Source: Spongilla lacustris (taxonomy: Eukaryota > Porifera > Demospongiae > Spongillida > Spongillidae). Taken from it: a stretch of DNA of 64,000 bases. Below, one piece after another: positions 31,968-45,900 of this stretch. The position numbers were made by a program, and so were the translations under genes. The notes beneath the pieces were generated by a model. The model did no database searches and had not been told where the DNA came from. It worked only from the letters and a program-made list of their open reading frames with translations. The stretch covers positions 17,405,048 to 17,469,047 of the forward strand of contig OX442417.1 in the NCBI GenBank assembly GCA_949361645.1, in the 5' to 3' direction. The stretch's first letter is position 1, and the number at the start of each line of letters is the position of its first letter.

Positions 31968-32614
31968 CTGGGGAAAAGGGGACACAGCACATTCATACCA
32001 ACCCTCAACTTATGTGCCCCCTCCCCTCTCCCCCTCCCCTCATCCCCTAGGCCTAGGCAACATTATCAAAAAGCTAGGTGAACATACAAATTCACACACC
32101 CATCACCTACCCCACCCCCACATGCCACACCCATCACATACCACCATAAGGCACAATAGCCAACATAGCTTTTCTTCACAGACTGACTCACAGCTACCCA
32201 AGAGGCAGCTTATATATGCAACCATCAACCACCTCAAAGCAAACCTAGCCCACAGAATCCAAACATTGGTGACATGTCTGTCCGCCTAAGTCATATAAAA
32301 ACCCAAGCAGGGCAAAACAAACACAGATGAGTGGTGGTCTGTGTGTTTCCAAAATATTGGTGACGCGCTAACACACGCCCCCAAGGGTTGCCCTACATCA
32401 GAGGCATCATAGCACCAGTACACTAACAAGTCACAAGAAGCTTTCAGCACACATCATCTTATCACTACCAACATGAGGAACACTTCTGATCATCCCATGG
32501 TAAGGGGAGGGGCATCTTTGGGATGGGAGGGGCAGGAGGGAGATGTACGTGTAAGACATCAGGTCAGGGGGAGGGGCCACCAGGGGGAGGGGCCCACATA
32601 ACTACCATCAGACA

Positions 32615-33012
32615 TTAGCTATGGGGGGGGGGGGGACATTAGCTATGGGGGGGGGACATTAGCTATGGGGGGGGGGACATTAGCTATGGGGGGGGGGGAC
32701 ATTAGCTATGGGGGGGGGACATTAGCTATGGGGGGGGACATTAGCTATGGGGGGGGGGGACATTACCTATGGGGGGGGGGGACATTAGCTATGGGGGGGG
32801 GGGGGGGACATTACCTATGGGGGGGACATTAGCTATGGGGGGGACATTAGCTATGGGGGGGGGGACATTAGCTATGGGGTGGACATTAGCTATGGGGGGG
32901 ACATTAGCTATGGGAGGGGGGGGGGGACATTAGCTATGGGGGAAGGCATTAGCTATGGGGTGGACATTAGCTATGGGGGGGGACATTAGCTATGGGGAGG
33001 ATATTAGCTATG
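32615..33012. repeat. G-run minisatellite (acattagctatgggggggg)n
   Basis: About 20 units of acattagctat followed by a run of 4 to 15 G. Many closely spaced G runs on one strand make it a candidate for serial G-quadruplexes. Upstream of the recognised E-protein exons. Confidence 0.95.
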
Positions 33013-33264
33013 ACTGCTGTAATGTGACGTGGTATGACATGGTCACAACAGTTATGTATAGGTTGTGATTTGACGTTCACCCACATAGGACTCAGAACAC
33101 CTCCCAAAGCGTGGCTCGTTGCCAAGACAAACACAATGTTAGCTATGGCTACTGTAATGGAGCTATCACCAGGGTGTGTGTGTGTACACAGAGGGAATGG
33201 ACCTAGCAATGTGTTGGTGTGAGGTCACTTCACATCATCAACACACATAAGTGGTACATGGCCA

Positions 33265-33895
33265 AGGGAAGTGAGAGGAAGAGGGAGAGAGGAAAGAGGG
33301 GAGGGGGAGGAGAGGAGAGAGGGAGGGAGAGGAGAGAGGGGAGAGGGGAGGAGGAGGAGGGAGAGGGGAGGAGGGAGAGGGGAGGAGGGAGAGGAGGGGG
33401 AGGGGAGGAGGGAGAGGAGGGGGAGGGGAGGAGGGAGAGGAGGGGGAGGGGAGGAGGGAGAGGAGGGGGAGGGGAGGAGGGAGAGGAGGGGGAGGGGAGG
33501 AGGGAGAGGAGGGGGAGGGGAGGAGGGAGAGGAGGGGGAGGGGAGGAGGGAGAGGAGGGGGAGGGGAGGAGGGAGAGGAGGGGGAGGGGAGGAGGGGGAG
33601 GGGAGGAGGGAGAGGAGGGGAGGGGAGGAGGGAGAGGGGAGGAGGGAGAGGAGGGGGAGGGGAGGAGGGAGAGGAGGGGGAGGGGAGGAGGGAGAGGAGG
33701 GGGAGGGGAGGAGGGAGAGGAGGGGGAGGGGAGGAGGGGGAGGGGAGGAGGGAGAGGAGGGGAGGGGAGGAGGGAGAGGGGAAGAGGGAGGGGAGGGGGA
33801 GGAGGGAGAGGGGAAGAGGGAGGGGAAGAGGGAGGGGAGGGGGAGGAGGGAGAGGGGAAGAGGGAGGGGAAGAGGGAGGGGAGGGGGAGGAGGAC
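33265..33895. repeat. 630-base homopurine tract
   Basis: Nearly pure A/G on the plus strand, built from gaggaggggg-aggggaggag-ggaga units of about 20 bases. All three frames are open on both strands for this compositional reason only. Potential triplex/H-DNA former. Confidence 0.95.
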
Positions 33896-36743
33896 AGAGG
33901 AGATAGGGGAGAAGGAGGCTATGGCAGGAGGCCCCCACACAACATGTAGTGTTCTTGATGTGGCCACAATCAGCAAATTTGTTTATTAATGCGGCAAATG
34001 AATATCATTATCATAAAAATCGGATAACCATAGGTAGCTATGTGTTGATGCAGGTGTCAGGTGTTAAGGGGTAAGATTAATGCAAGTGGGTTTTTAAAAA
34101 AGAAAAGAGATTTGAGTACTAAGGAGAGGCTGTTAGGTTAATACCACCCCAAAGAGCCCACACACCACCAAACATGGGCTACACCCCCAACCTTAAAAAT
34201 CATATATTCACACAATCTGTGGAAATCAGGTCATAAAGAATGAATGCCAAAGATAGTGGGTGTGGCTATGTGGGTGTGGCTATGTGGGTGTGGTGTACAC
34301 AGCCAGCATGTTAGGCAAAGCAGAGCACCCCCCCCCCCCCCCCCCAGAGCACCCCCTCCTCCTCTCCCCCCCCCCCCCCCCCCCCCCCAGAGCACCCTTC
34401 TCTCTCCCACCAAGAGATGCTTTGGTAAGTATTAAGACCTTGACCTAATGGAGCTAGGGTAATTAGGAGGAAGGTTAGTACAAACACACAATGTGTGTGT
34501 TATGTAGACTTCCACCAATGTTCTCCACAATGTGATGAGCAATCACCACATTCACAACCAAATACTGCCTCCTTAATGAATATAGGTATGTTCATTCAAA
34601 AGTTCACAGTCCATGTCCAACATGCCCTCAAGGACCTGCTGGTACGCATCTCTCCCATGTTCACCTCTCATGTTCATGGAGCCACCACCATTGTACTGCT
34701 TCATACTTACATGTACATGTACCTCAAACCTGTTAAAGCTACAAAACCACTACATGTTACCATGGTGACACTCTTACATCATGGCAGCACCAGCCAAGAG
34801 GAATGGTGTGATGTAATTAGCTCAGCCACCAAATAAGGAAGCTGGGGAGATGCCTCAAATATCACTGTTCTTGTGCATAGAAGAGGGACAACAGGCCACC
34901 ATGCAGTGATGCAGAGGGGCAAGAATTAGGAGGCCCCCCCCCCAGTGAGTAGGCAATAATTAGAACAAGGTCATCAGTGAGTGGAAACCCTATGTAAACT
35001 AATGGCAGAGCCCCCTATGAATACAAAGCACTACAAGCAAAGCGTACAACATATCTAGGAAAACGTTGTAAGAAGCTCTCCAGTAAGGCACTCCACCACA
35101 TCTCACACTCCACACATACGAGGGAAGCATGAAGGCCAATGAAGTATCCATCGCAAGGCTAGCTACCATTTCTGCCACTATTAAACCACTTTCGCTCCTC
35201 CCCTGATGGGGGGGGGGGGGGGGGGGGGGTACCACTGGCTGCTGCAATGGCCTACCTTCAGCATTCAGCACATATACACGACTCTTCCAAACGTCACCAC
35301 AAATCAAGTTCTGTGAATATAGCCCAGCTGTGGGCCACACACAGCTCGCGCACGAGAGGGATGGCTGCTGCACAGGGCGCCCCTAGTGGCCCAAGACAGC
35401 CCTCGCCAGTCGCCAATCCAATCGGAGGTCAACAACACATGTAGTCAGCACATGCGGATTACCAGGCCACCACAGCTGGAAGGATGCAGGTGGCACCGGA
35501 AAACACCAGAAAGTGCACACGTGCTTCAGAGGGTTGGCAGGGGCCCTTCCTTCACTCCAACCCCATCTGATGTGCTTAAAATAATTCCCAAGCCGCAAGG
35601 AACCCTTATTGTACAATGTGGTCCAGGTGGCCTAAAGGTCCAGCCGAGCCCTGCAAAACATTGGCTCCATTTCTAATAAGAGATCACCACTAGAATGCAC
35701 ACAGCTGCTGGAGCTGTGTTTGGCCACACAGCAGAAGTACAGGGGATGAAATGAAAGGGCAGAGCCTGGGGGGAGGGAGGGGAGGGGAGGGGAGCCATGG
35801 GGGTCTTACTAGTATGGAGAAAGGAAGCCTAAATTATATTCATAATCAGTACTCCCACACACGTGAAGAAACTCAGGCACATAGGGAGCCCAAAGCTGAA
35901 GCAAAGGGGAGGTTTGTACATGGGCCTAAAGAAGCACTGCTTTACATAAACAACACCCAAACATAGAAATGATGGGACTGGGCACCAGGCACTCCTATAA
36001 AAACGACTTGAGGTGTACTCAGCGGCTAGCTGCCTTCCGGTCTGTAAGTGTCGCTGCCCACTGATTACCCAAGAGCACACTCATGTGCACACTGGCTGTG
36101 TTGAAGAGCCCGTATTCATTCCTTTGCAAAGTACCAAGGTTTGCACAACACACGTGCGGGCAGCCAGACACAGCCAGACACACACACATACACACACTAC
36201 AGGATACATCCCAGCTACAGGGCCTATAGAAGGTGAGGAGGCATTGTGGTGGGCCTAATTAGGTTGTGCAGATTGCTTAGGAGTCACTGGTGGAGATTCA
36301 GGGACAAGACCTGGTCAATATCACCTTTGGGCGGGGTTCCCACCACCTCCTCCCCCTTCCCTTTCCCCCCCCCCCCCCCCCACCCTCTTGGGGCATGAGA
36401 AGGTTGTCCCATTGGCTGACGCTTTCATTTTGATCTATTGAGATGTACCCCCCCCCCCCCCCCCCCCCCCCATGACCCTAGTCACAAGAGGTCTATGGCC
36501 CAGGTGTCCATGTCATGTTGTGCAGTGAACAAGCATCCCACTGACTGACCTCACAGCTTGGCCCACCAAAGGTGAGAGTTAGCACACAGGTGGGTTTCCC
36601 AATGAGTACCACAGCAAAGCTGGGTCATGATCAGGTGCTAATTACCTAAGGAATGGCTCTAGCATGTCCCACTACTAGATGAGTTCCACACACCACAACA
36701 TGGCAACCATACAAGGCCTCACAAGATGTCCATGTGATGTTAC

Positions 36744-36807
36744 CTTGGAGTTTCTTGGGGTAGCCAGCCATGGCGCCTGTACTGTGGTCCTTCATGGCCC
36801 CTGTAGG
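36744..36807 (-). CDS. Candidate upstream exon of the E-protein gene
   Basis: Sixty-four bases between an acceptor (cccctatgcag) and a donor (GTAACATC) reading PTGAMKDHSTGAMAGYPKKL. Composition fits an E-protein N-terminal half, but it is too short to be recognised by similarity. A second weak candidate of about 57 bases lies near 35270-35330 (GDVWKSRVYVLNAEG). Confidence 0.3.
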
Positions 36808-36844
36808 CTGCATAGGGGCAAGTGATAGCATCATTAAGACGTAT

Positions 36845-36875
<31 letters not shown>

Positions 36876-38040
36876 TACACACACATACACACACACGCAC
36901 GCACGCACACACACAACACACACATACACAACACACACATACACAACACACAACACACACACATACACAACACACACACAACACACACACATACACACAC
37001 ACACACGCACGCACACACACGCACGCACACACACGCACACACACACACACACACCATCCTGGGTGTAGCTATGAACATGTGTTCACATCAGAATTAGATA
37101 ATTCCTTTAATCCCAACTACATGCAGATCTGACCACCACAACTACAGTGAAGCCATAGCTAGCTCCATGTAGCAAACATGAGGAGGAATTTGACAGCTCT
37201 TAAAGACCTCTAATGGTAGCATGGCAAGGGGAACACGGATGGAAAGGCTGGCTGTGTGGGTGTACATGTGAGGGATGTGTGGGTGTGTAGTGCTGCATGG
37301 CTTGACAGGGACCTAGCGTGTGCACATATGTGGTTTCACCTACAGCACTGTTGATGTGATGTTAAGAACGCACCACTTGGGGCCAAGCCAACAACAGCAC
37401 AGTAATATATGTTTAGGGAAATCAATCAGATAAAATGAGTCAGATGGGTCTGGGCACAAGAGGGGGCTGTGGGAAAAGGACCTGTACAGGGGGAGGAGGC
37501 AGGTACAGGGGAGGAGGCAGGTACTGGTGCTAAGCGCATATGTACACAAACCCACACGACAGGGGTACTTGCTAACTGCATGCAATAGACCCACTGTGCA
37601 CATGGTCCCACCAACCTTGGGCTAGTATTGGGTTATGTATGGTCATGCAAGTCCCTGCTTGCTTGCATCAACACTAATATTGAATTCATTAGCAAAGGTG
37701 AATACACACAACGTAGCTGGCATTCATACCGATAGTACTGGCACATTACCCAGTGCTACACAATGGCACTCAGATTCCACACATTTTTTTCTCACAATGC
37801 TCTTCTGGCAAAACGGACAACATGCCCATGTTCTTGACCTGCCAGCTACTGCCCTCACATAAATTATGATAATTATATTTTGATGAGATCATACCTAACC
37901 AATCATCTACCTTTAATGATATTACTTTGTAACATTAGTGTTGCATTAAAGGTGTAGGATATTGTATTGTTATATTGTGCGCTATATATATATATATATA
38001 TAATTTCCATTGCAACTGTACTCAAATAAGACTACAATTT

Positions 38041-38085
<45 letters not shown>

Positions 38086-38403
38086 CACACACAAACCACA
38101 GACACACACATACAACGAAATGTCCATAACACAGTCCCCATACACACAGATTCATAGCAGAAGAGCACACCAGCCAGAAGGTCTCCACATCACACTGACC
38201 ACATCGCACGCTGTGAGATGCGTGCTTAACACCCTCTTCCTTATCATCACTACAACCATGTGCCAATCACTACTTAAGTGGTTTGCATTATTGCGTTACA
38301 ACATTATAACTGCATTTGTAAGTGGAGGGTTAGACGTCCAGACATTGTTTGAAAGGACGCAAGTCTTACCAACCCAGTGAAGGGGGGCCAGAATTCAAAT
38401 ACG

Positions 38404-38445
<42 letters not shown>

Positions 38446-38984
38446 TAACCAGAAGCACCCACATAGCTACTCCGTAAAGCGCACGCCCTTTGCACAATCC
38501 AACCCTCTCAAGCGCAAGAACAAGCACCAGTACATGATACAGTTGCGTCACGACGGGCAGGAATGCTAGCTTTGTGGCGGCAAATTTTCCTTAAACATAG
38601 CGGCTGGATCAGCGGAGTGCGCTCACGGGATGCATTGTTAACAGCCTTTGTTCAATGACGCCCTTTTCACGAATCCAACGTCGCAAAAAAAAAAAAAAAA
38701 CTATCTTTAAAGTTCTACTGATGTCACCCACGGTACATAATGGTACGTGCGCAGTTAATCCCTCTTGCGTTAATGCAGCGGTCTATTAAACAATAAGTGT
38801 GCAACTAAGAGCGGAGGCACTCCACATGGATAAGCGCATGCACGCATACACTAACACAATGCGCTCTCAAACAAACGCACAATGCATGAACCTACATAGA
38901 GTACCATCGCTGATAACGCCCATCACTTAAACCACACACAAAACAAATGCATGCAAATTCACATACATGTACGCGTAAACACAG

Positions 38985-39023
<39 letters not shown>

Positions 39024-39209
39024 TACACACATAGGTACACACACATACACACACGCACACACACACACATACACACACACATACACATTGTCATATACGC
39101 ACAAACACACACGTACACGCACACACGCGCGCACAAATACGCACACGCACCACACACACACACACACACGTACACACACACATATACATGTATATACATT
39201 AATGCGTAC

Positions 39210-39263
39210 CTCTGAACGCCCTCCGTTAAGTTCTGCAGGCGTACCAGGCATACTAAATCGCAT
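39210..39263 (-). CDS. Candidate first coding exon (minus), possibly of the E-protein gene
   Basis: Starts at ATG 39263 and reads [18 protein letters not shown] up to a GTACGC donor at 39209. Its position 465 bases head-to-head with USP8 would suit a divergent promoter. There is no family evidence, only a start codon, an open frame and a donor. Confidence 0.25.
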
Positions 39264-39728
39264 GGCAGAGAGTTTTCTATCTTCCAGCAACTTACTCCGT
39301 CTTACAGTAACAACTTGGATCCTTGCAATGTATGCGCTAGCGACACACGGGTTGGTTATAATATACAAGCTAATAGGCACACTGTCCGCAGGCTTTTAGC
39401 CTGTTCTAGACTTGCTTACGATACGCGGGAAGCTTTTTAGGGAAAAAAGAAACCAAATAAAAGCCTTTAATAATACCTCGCATCCGGTGGGTCGGAACGG
39501 TGACGCGCGTCATAATAATATCACGAGATGGTGGTATTAATGCCAGCTGTGACGACAGTATCTCAGGTAGGTATACGTATAGGCCTGTATATTCCCAGCA
39601 CTGCTTACAAAGACCAAGTTCGAGTGTAATTAATGGCGTATTGCATGTGCGATAGTACTTGTGCGCATATGTGAGTATGTGTGTTACTGTTTAGGCATAA
39701 AGTCCTACTGGTCGAGGGTGGTACTTTA

Positions 39729-39857
39729 ATGGCCAAACGGAAACCGTTGTATATGGCCAAAGGTCTGGGCCAGCTGAATGCCCTCATCTCCCGCGACAAA
39801 GTAAAGACTGCATCACCCAAGGGGTGAGTTGTCGTGCGGTAACCTTTGTGCCATGGT

Positions 39858-39937
<80 letters not shown>

Positions 39938-42900
39938 TGCATGTGTGTGTGTGTGTGTGCATGTGTGTGTGCGTGTGTGTGTATGTGTGTGTGTTTGCGC
40001 GCGTTATTGTGTGTTCTATATGCACATACAGTATTAGCATGTTAGCTTGATTCTCCACTGTAACTTCTGCACACGTTATATATACTGACACAACCACACA
40101 ATCACACAACCACACTCACCACATATAACCACACACCCACACCCACACACCATACACCCAACCTCACACACTCCACAGACACACACCCAACACCTCCCAC
40201 ATACACGTAGAACCCTATGGAGTCATCAGTAGTGCCTCATGCTAAGGATTTCTTCCTGTGTCCCCTCAGGTTATGTCCACTTGCTGAGAAGCTTTTCCTG
40301 AAGGCCAGAGATGAGCGACTGGCAGGCGACGAGGAACACTCTTACGTTCTCTTCATGCGGTTCCTTGATGTGGCTGATGCAGTCAAAAAGTCTGAGGATT
40401 ACAGGGTTAACAAGGTTGGTTGTCATGGGGATATGATGCAGAAGGGATTGTACATGTATGTACTGCAGGCAGGTATGTATGTATGTACTGCATGTAGGTG
40501 TGTATGTATGTACTGCGGGCAGGAGTGTATGTATGTACTACAGGCAGGTGTGTATGTATGTACTGCAGGCAGTGTGTATGTATGTACTGCAGGCAGGTGT
40601 GTATGTATGTACTGCAGGCAGGTGTGTATGTATGTACTGCGGGCAGGAGTGTATGTATGTACTACATGTAGGTGCGTATGTATGTACTGCAGGCAGGTGT
40701 GTATGTATGTACTACAGGCAGGTGTGTATGTATGTACTGCAGGCAGGTGTGTATGTATGTACTACAGGCAGGTGTGTATGTATGTACTGCATGCAGGTGT
40801 GTATGTATGTACTGCAGGCAGGTGTGTATGTATGTACTGCATGCAGGTGTGTATGTATGTACTGCAGGCAGGTGTGTATGTATGTACTGCAGGCAGGTGT
40901 GTATGTATGTACTGCATGCAGGTGTGTATGTATGTACTGCATGCAGGTGTGTATGTATGTACTGCATGCAGGTGTGTATGTATGCACTGCAGGCAGGTGT
41001 GTATGTATGTACTACAGGCAGGTGTGTATGTATGTACTGCAGGCAGGTGTGTATGTATGTACTGCATGCAGGTGTGTATGTATGTACTGCATGCAGGTGT
41101 GTATGTATGTACTGCATGCAGGTGTGTATGTATGCACTGCAGGCAGGTGTGTATGTATGTACTACAGGCAGGTGTTTATGTATGTACTGCAGGCAGGTGT
41201 GTATGTATGTACACACACACGTGGACCTGTGGCACGTTTCATGTATGGCACGTTTGTTTATATTTAAAATGTTTCATGTATGGACGGCTGCATTGAGCAG
41301 ATATGTACATGTATGTATGCTATGCTTGCTGTCATAGGCAACCTGCTGGAGGGGTGTAACACCTCACAGGGTGTAACACCTGACAGGGTGCTGGAGGGGT
41401 GTAACACCTGACAGGGTGTAACACCTGACAGGGTGTAACACCTGACAGGGTGCTGAAGGGGCGTAACACCTTTACAGGGTGTAACACCTGACAGGGTGCT
41501 GGTGGGGTGTAACACCTGACAGGGTGTAACACCTGACAGGATGCTGGTGGGGTGTAACACCTCACAGGATGCTGGAGCGGTGTAACACCTCAGGGTGCAA
41601 CACCTGACAGGGTGCTGGTGGGGTGTAACACCTCACAGGGTGTAACACCTCACAGGGTGTAACACCTCACAGGGTGTAACACCTCACAGGGTGTAACACC
41701 TCACAGGGTGCTGGTGGGGTGTAACACTTCACAGTGTGTAACACCTGACAGGGTGCTGGTGGGGTGTAACACCTCATAGGGTGCTGGTGGGGTGTAACAC
41801 TTCACAGTATGTAACACCTGACAGGGTGCTGGTGGGGTGTAACACCTCACAGGGTGTAACACCTGACAGGATGCTGGTGGGGTGTAACACCTCACAGGAT
41901 GCTGGAGGGGTGTAACACTTCACAGTGTGTAATACCTGACATGGTACTGGTGGGGTTTAGCACCTCACAGGGTGCTGGTGGGGTGTAGCACCTCACAGGG
42001 TGCTGGAGGGGTGTAGCACCTCACAGGGTGCTGGAGGGGTGTAGCACCTCACAGGATGTATGGTATGCAGGGTATAGACCTCACGAGGGCATGATATCCG
42101 TAAGCCCTGCAACATTATCTGCACTTTTCCTCGCTTTACAACTGCCACAAGAGAAGGTTTTGGATGGATAGGAACTGGTGTAATTACCATCGACAAGAAA
42201 TTTCATGCCCACCCACTCTTCCCCACCCCTCCTCCCACCCCTCCTCCCCACCCTCTTTCCCTTCTTCCCCTTCCTCTAATCTATTGGCTACATCTAGTAG
42301 ATGTGGTCTTTTGAGCCACCCAAAGCTCTCAGCAATGTCAACAGTTGGGTTGACCACCTGATTTTCATGATTTTGTGGGTGTCTGCAGTGGTTACACCTA
42401 CTTAGTTTTGATGGGCCCATGCTAGCCATGATGGCTGCAAGATTGTCTGGCTTGAAAAGACCCTTTCGTTGCTGCTTGAAATTTATCATTCTCCCTTGCC
42501 CCCTTCTAATGTTCTTCTAAAGTTGCCCCCTTCATACATTCTCCTTTGCCCCCTTCATACATTCTCCTTTGCCCCCTTCATACATTCTCCTTTGCCCCCT
42601 TCATACATTCTCCTTTGCCCCCTTCATACATTCTCCTTTGCCCCCTTCATACATTCTCCTTTGCCCCCTTCATACATTCTCCTTTGCCCCCTTCATACAT
42701 TCTCCTTTGCCCCCTTCATACATTCTCCTTTGCCCCCTTCATACATTCTCCTTTGCCCCCTTCATACATTCTCCTTTGCCCCCTTCATACATTTTCCTTT
42801 GCCCCCTGCTATAATGTTGTAAACAGAGCATCCCTATATAGCCAGCAGTTGCCATGGTTGTAATTTCATTGTTCTGCCTATTGTGACCATTGCAACTGAA

Positions 42901-45900
42901 TTTTTTTTTGTATGTTCTCTGTAGCATGTAAAGTGTGTACAGGCTGGCTGTTGAGTGTATGGCTGCTGCAGACAACACTGTGTTGTGCACATGATTTTAA
43001 CATCTCACCACTTTGGCATGCTATGAGTACCAGAGCCACACCCATCTTCTATGAAGTCTGTAAAACGTCTGGTTAGAATTAACTTCTTTTTTGGGGTATG
43101 ATGTACCTGTGGTGAAATTGAGGCTTGTTCAAGGGCACACATATATACCATACAAGGGCACACATATATACCATACAAGGGCACACATATATACCATACA
43201 AGGGCACACATATATACCATACAAGGGCACACATATATACCATACAAGGGCATACATATATACCATACAAGGGCACACATATATACTATACAAGGGCAGG
43301 CATATATACCATACAAGGGTAGGCATATATACCATACAAGGGTAGGCATATATACCATACAAGGGCACACATATATACCATATAAGGGCACACATATACC
43401 ATACAAGGGCACACATATATACCATACAAGGGCACACATATATACCATACAAGGGCATACATATATACCATACAAGGGCACACATATATACCATACAAGG
43501 GCACACATATATACCATACAAGGGCACACATATATACCATACAAGGGCACACATATATACCATACAAGGGCACACATATATACTATACAAGGGCAGGCAT
43601 ATATACCATACAAGGGTAGGCATATATACCATACAAGGGTAGGCATATATACCATACAAGGGCACACATATATACCATACAAGGGCACACATATATACCA
43701 TACAAGGGCACACATATATACCACACATATATACCATACAAGGGTAGGCATATACAGGCATATATGCCATACAAGGGCACAGGTATTGCGTCTATTTGAA
43801 GATTGTATACATGTGCATGACACACATGTGTCCAAGTGTACTATCGCAGGGCAGGGGTGGAGGTATGCCATACTTGTGTGTACATGCATACTTGTGTGCA
43901 CATGCATACTTGTGTGTACATGCATACTTGTGTGTACATGCATCCTTGTGTGTACATACATACTTGTGTGTACATGCATACTTGTGTGTACATACATACT
44001 TGTGTGTACATGCATACTTGTGTGTACATGCATACTTGTGTGTACATGCATACTTGTGTGTGCATGCATACTTGTGTGTACATGCATCCTTGTGTGTACA
44101 TACATACTTGTGTGTACATACATACTTGTGTGTACATACATACTTGTGTGTACATGCATCCTTGTGTGTACATACATACTTGTGTGTACATGCATACTTG
44201 TGTGTACATGCATCCTTGTGTGTACATACATACTTGTGTGTACATGCATCCTTGTGTGTACATACATACTTGTGTGTACATGCATCCTTGTGTGTACATA
44301 CATACTTGTGTGTACATGCATCCTTGTGTGTACATACATACTTGTGTGTACATGCATACTTGTGTGTACATACATACTTGTGTGTACATGCATACTTGTG
44401 TGTGCATGCATACTTGTGTGTACATGCATACTTGTGTGTACATACATACTTGTGTGTACATGCATACTTGTGTGTACATGCATACTTGTGTGTACATGAA
44501 TACTTGTGTGTACATGCATACTTGTGTGTACATGCATACTTGTGTGTACATGCATACTTGTGTGTACATGCATATTTGTGTGTACATGCATATTTGAGTG
44601 TACATGCATACTTGTGTGGTGTGCACCTGCTGGCTCGCACCCTTGCACACAAGGCACACAGGTGTGTGCTTGCAGAGTCTTGCAGCACACAGGTGTGTGC
44701 GCACATGGCAGCTGCTGGCTCAGCTTACATATATATGTTCTATTGTTGGCCAAGTCCACAATAGAAGTGGAGGCTAGAGGCCTGCAGTGAAGGCTAGAGG
44801 CTCGCAGTGAAGGCTAGAGGCCCACAGTGGAGGCTAGAGGCCCGCAGTGAAGGCTAGAGGCCCACAGTGAAGGCTAGAGGCCCGCAGTGAAGGCTAGAGG
44901 CCCGCAGTGAAGGCTAGAGGCTCGCAGTGAAGGCTAGAGGCCTGCAGTGAAGGCTAGAGGCCCGCAGTGAAGGCTAGAGGCCCGCAGTGAAGGCTAGAGG
45001 CCCACAGTGGAGGCTAGAGGCCCGCAGTGAAGGCTAGAGGCCCACAGTGGAGGCTAGAGGCCCGCAGTGAAGGCTAGAGGCCCGCAGTGAAGGCTAGAGG
45101 CCCACAGTGGAGGCTAGAGGCCCGCAGTGAAGGCTAGAGGCCCACAGTGAAGGCTAGAGGCCCACAGTGGAGGCTAGAGGCCCGCAGTGAAGGCTAGAGG
45201 CCCGCAGTGAAGGCTAGAGGCTCGCAGTGAAGGCTAGAGGCCCGCAGTGAAGGCTAGAGGCCCGCAGTGAAGGCTAGAGGCCCGCAGTGGAGGCTAGAGG
45301 CCCGCAGTGAAGGCTAGAGGCCCGCAGTGAAGGCTAGAGGCCCGCAGTGAAGGCTAGAGGCCCGCAGTGAAGGCTAGAGCTTTGGATGTGATACCATTCC
45401 TCACTGTCACTGTTGCAAAGTGATTATTTTATTCTACTGTTGGACTGTGTTAAGTGTGTATTAGGCTATATGGACTGTTTATCAGCGTGTATATGGGCTG
45501 TGTTAAGTGTGTGTATGGGCTGTGTTAGGTATGTATATGGGCTGTGTTAGGTATGTATATGGGCTGTGTTAGGTGTGTATATGGGCTGTGTTAGGTATGT
45601 ATATGGGCTGTGTTAAGTGTGTGTATGGGCTGTGTTAGGTATGTGTATGGGCTGTGTTAGGTGTGAAGGGGGACAATATCTGCTAGCAGATCTGCGGGGA
45701 GGGACAATATCCTTCGCCATATGAATTTTACATGGTTGTGTCTTTCTCAACTCCACGAGGAATGATATGGGCTGTGTTAAGGGTGTATATATATACATGT
45801 ATATGGGATGTGTTAAGTGTGTGTGGACTGTTAAGTGTGTGTGGACTGTTAAGTGTGTGTGGACTGTTAAGTGTGTGTTGGCAGTCAGATGGTGTTGACA

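Larger units (their letters stand above)
33900..39728. other. Intron or spacer sequence left of USP8, rich in simple repeats
   Basis: No certain gene. Contains poly-C runs (34328-34390), poly-G/C runs near 35210, 36365 and 36450, (CA)n-rich tracts at 36843-37055, 38041-38083 and 38990-39195, a poly-G run of about 38 bases at 38405-38443, and an A-run near 38690. Possible small minus-strand exons with good splice sites are listed separately. The stretch probably holds the 5' introns of the E-protein gene and, at its right end, the USP8 promoter. Confidence 0.5.

Noticed and set aside
33219..33989. Open frames of pure E/G/R or S/P/L
   Set aside because: Produced by the homopurine tract, open in every frame for compositional reasons.
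40217..41337. Overlapping frames of [12 protein letters not shown] repeats
   Set aside because: Only the first part (40270-40414) is a USP8 exon; the rest is the 25-base minisatellite.
43005..44759. Very long open frames (hundreds of codons) on both strands
   Set aside because: They are tandem repeats with a period divisible by three or lacking stops in any frame; composition is MHVHTS/CILVCTY-type periodic and lies in a USP8 intron.
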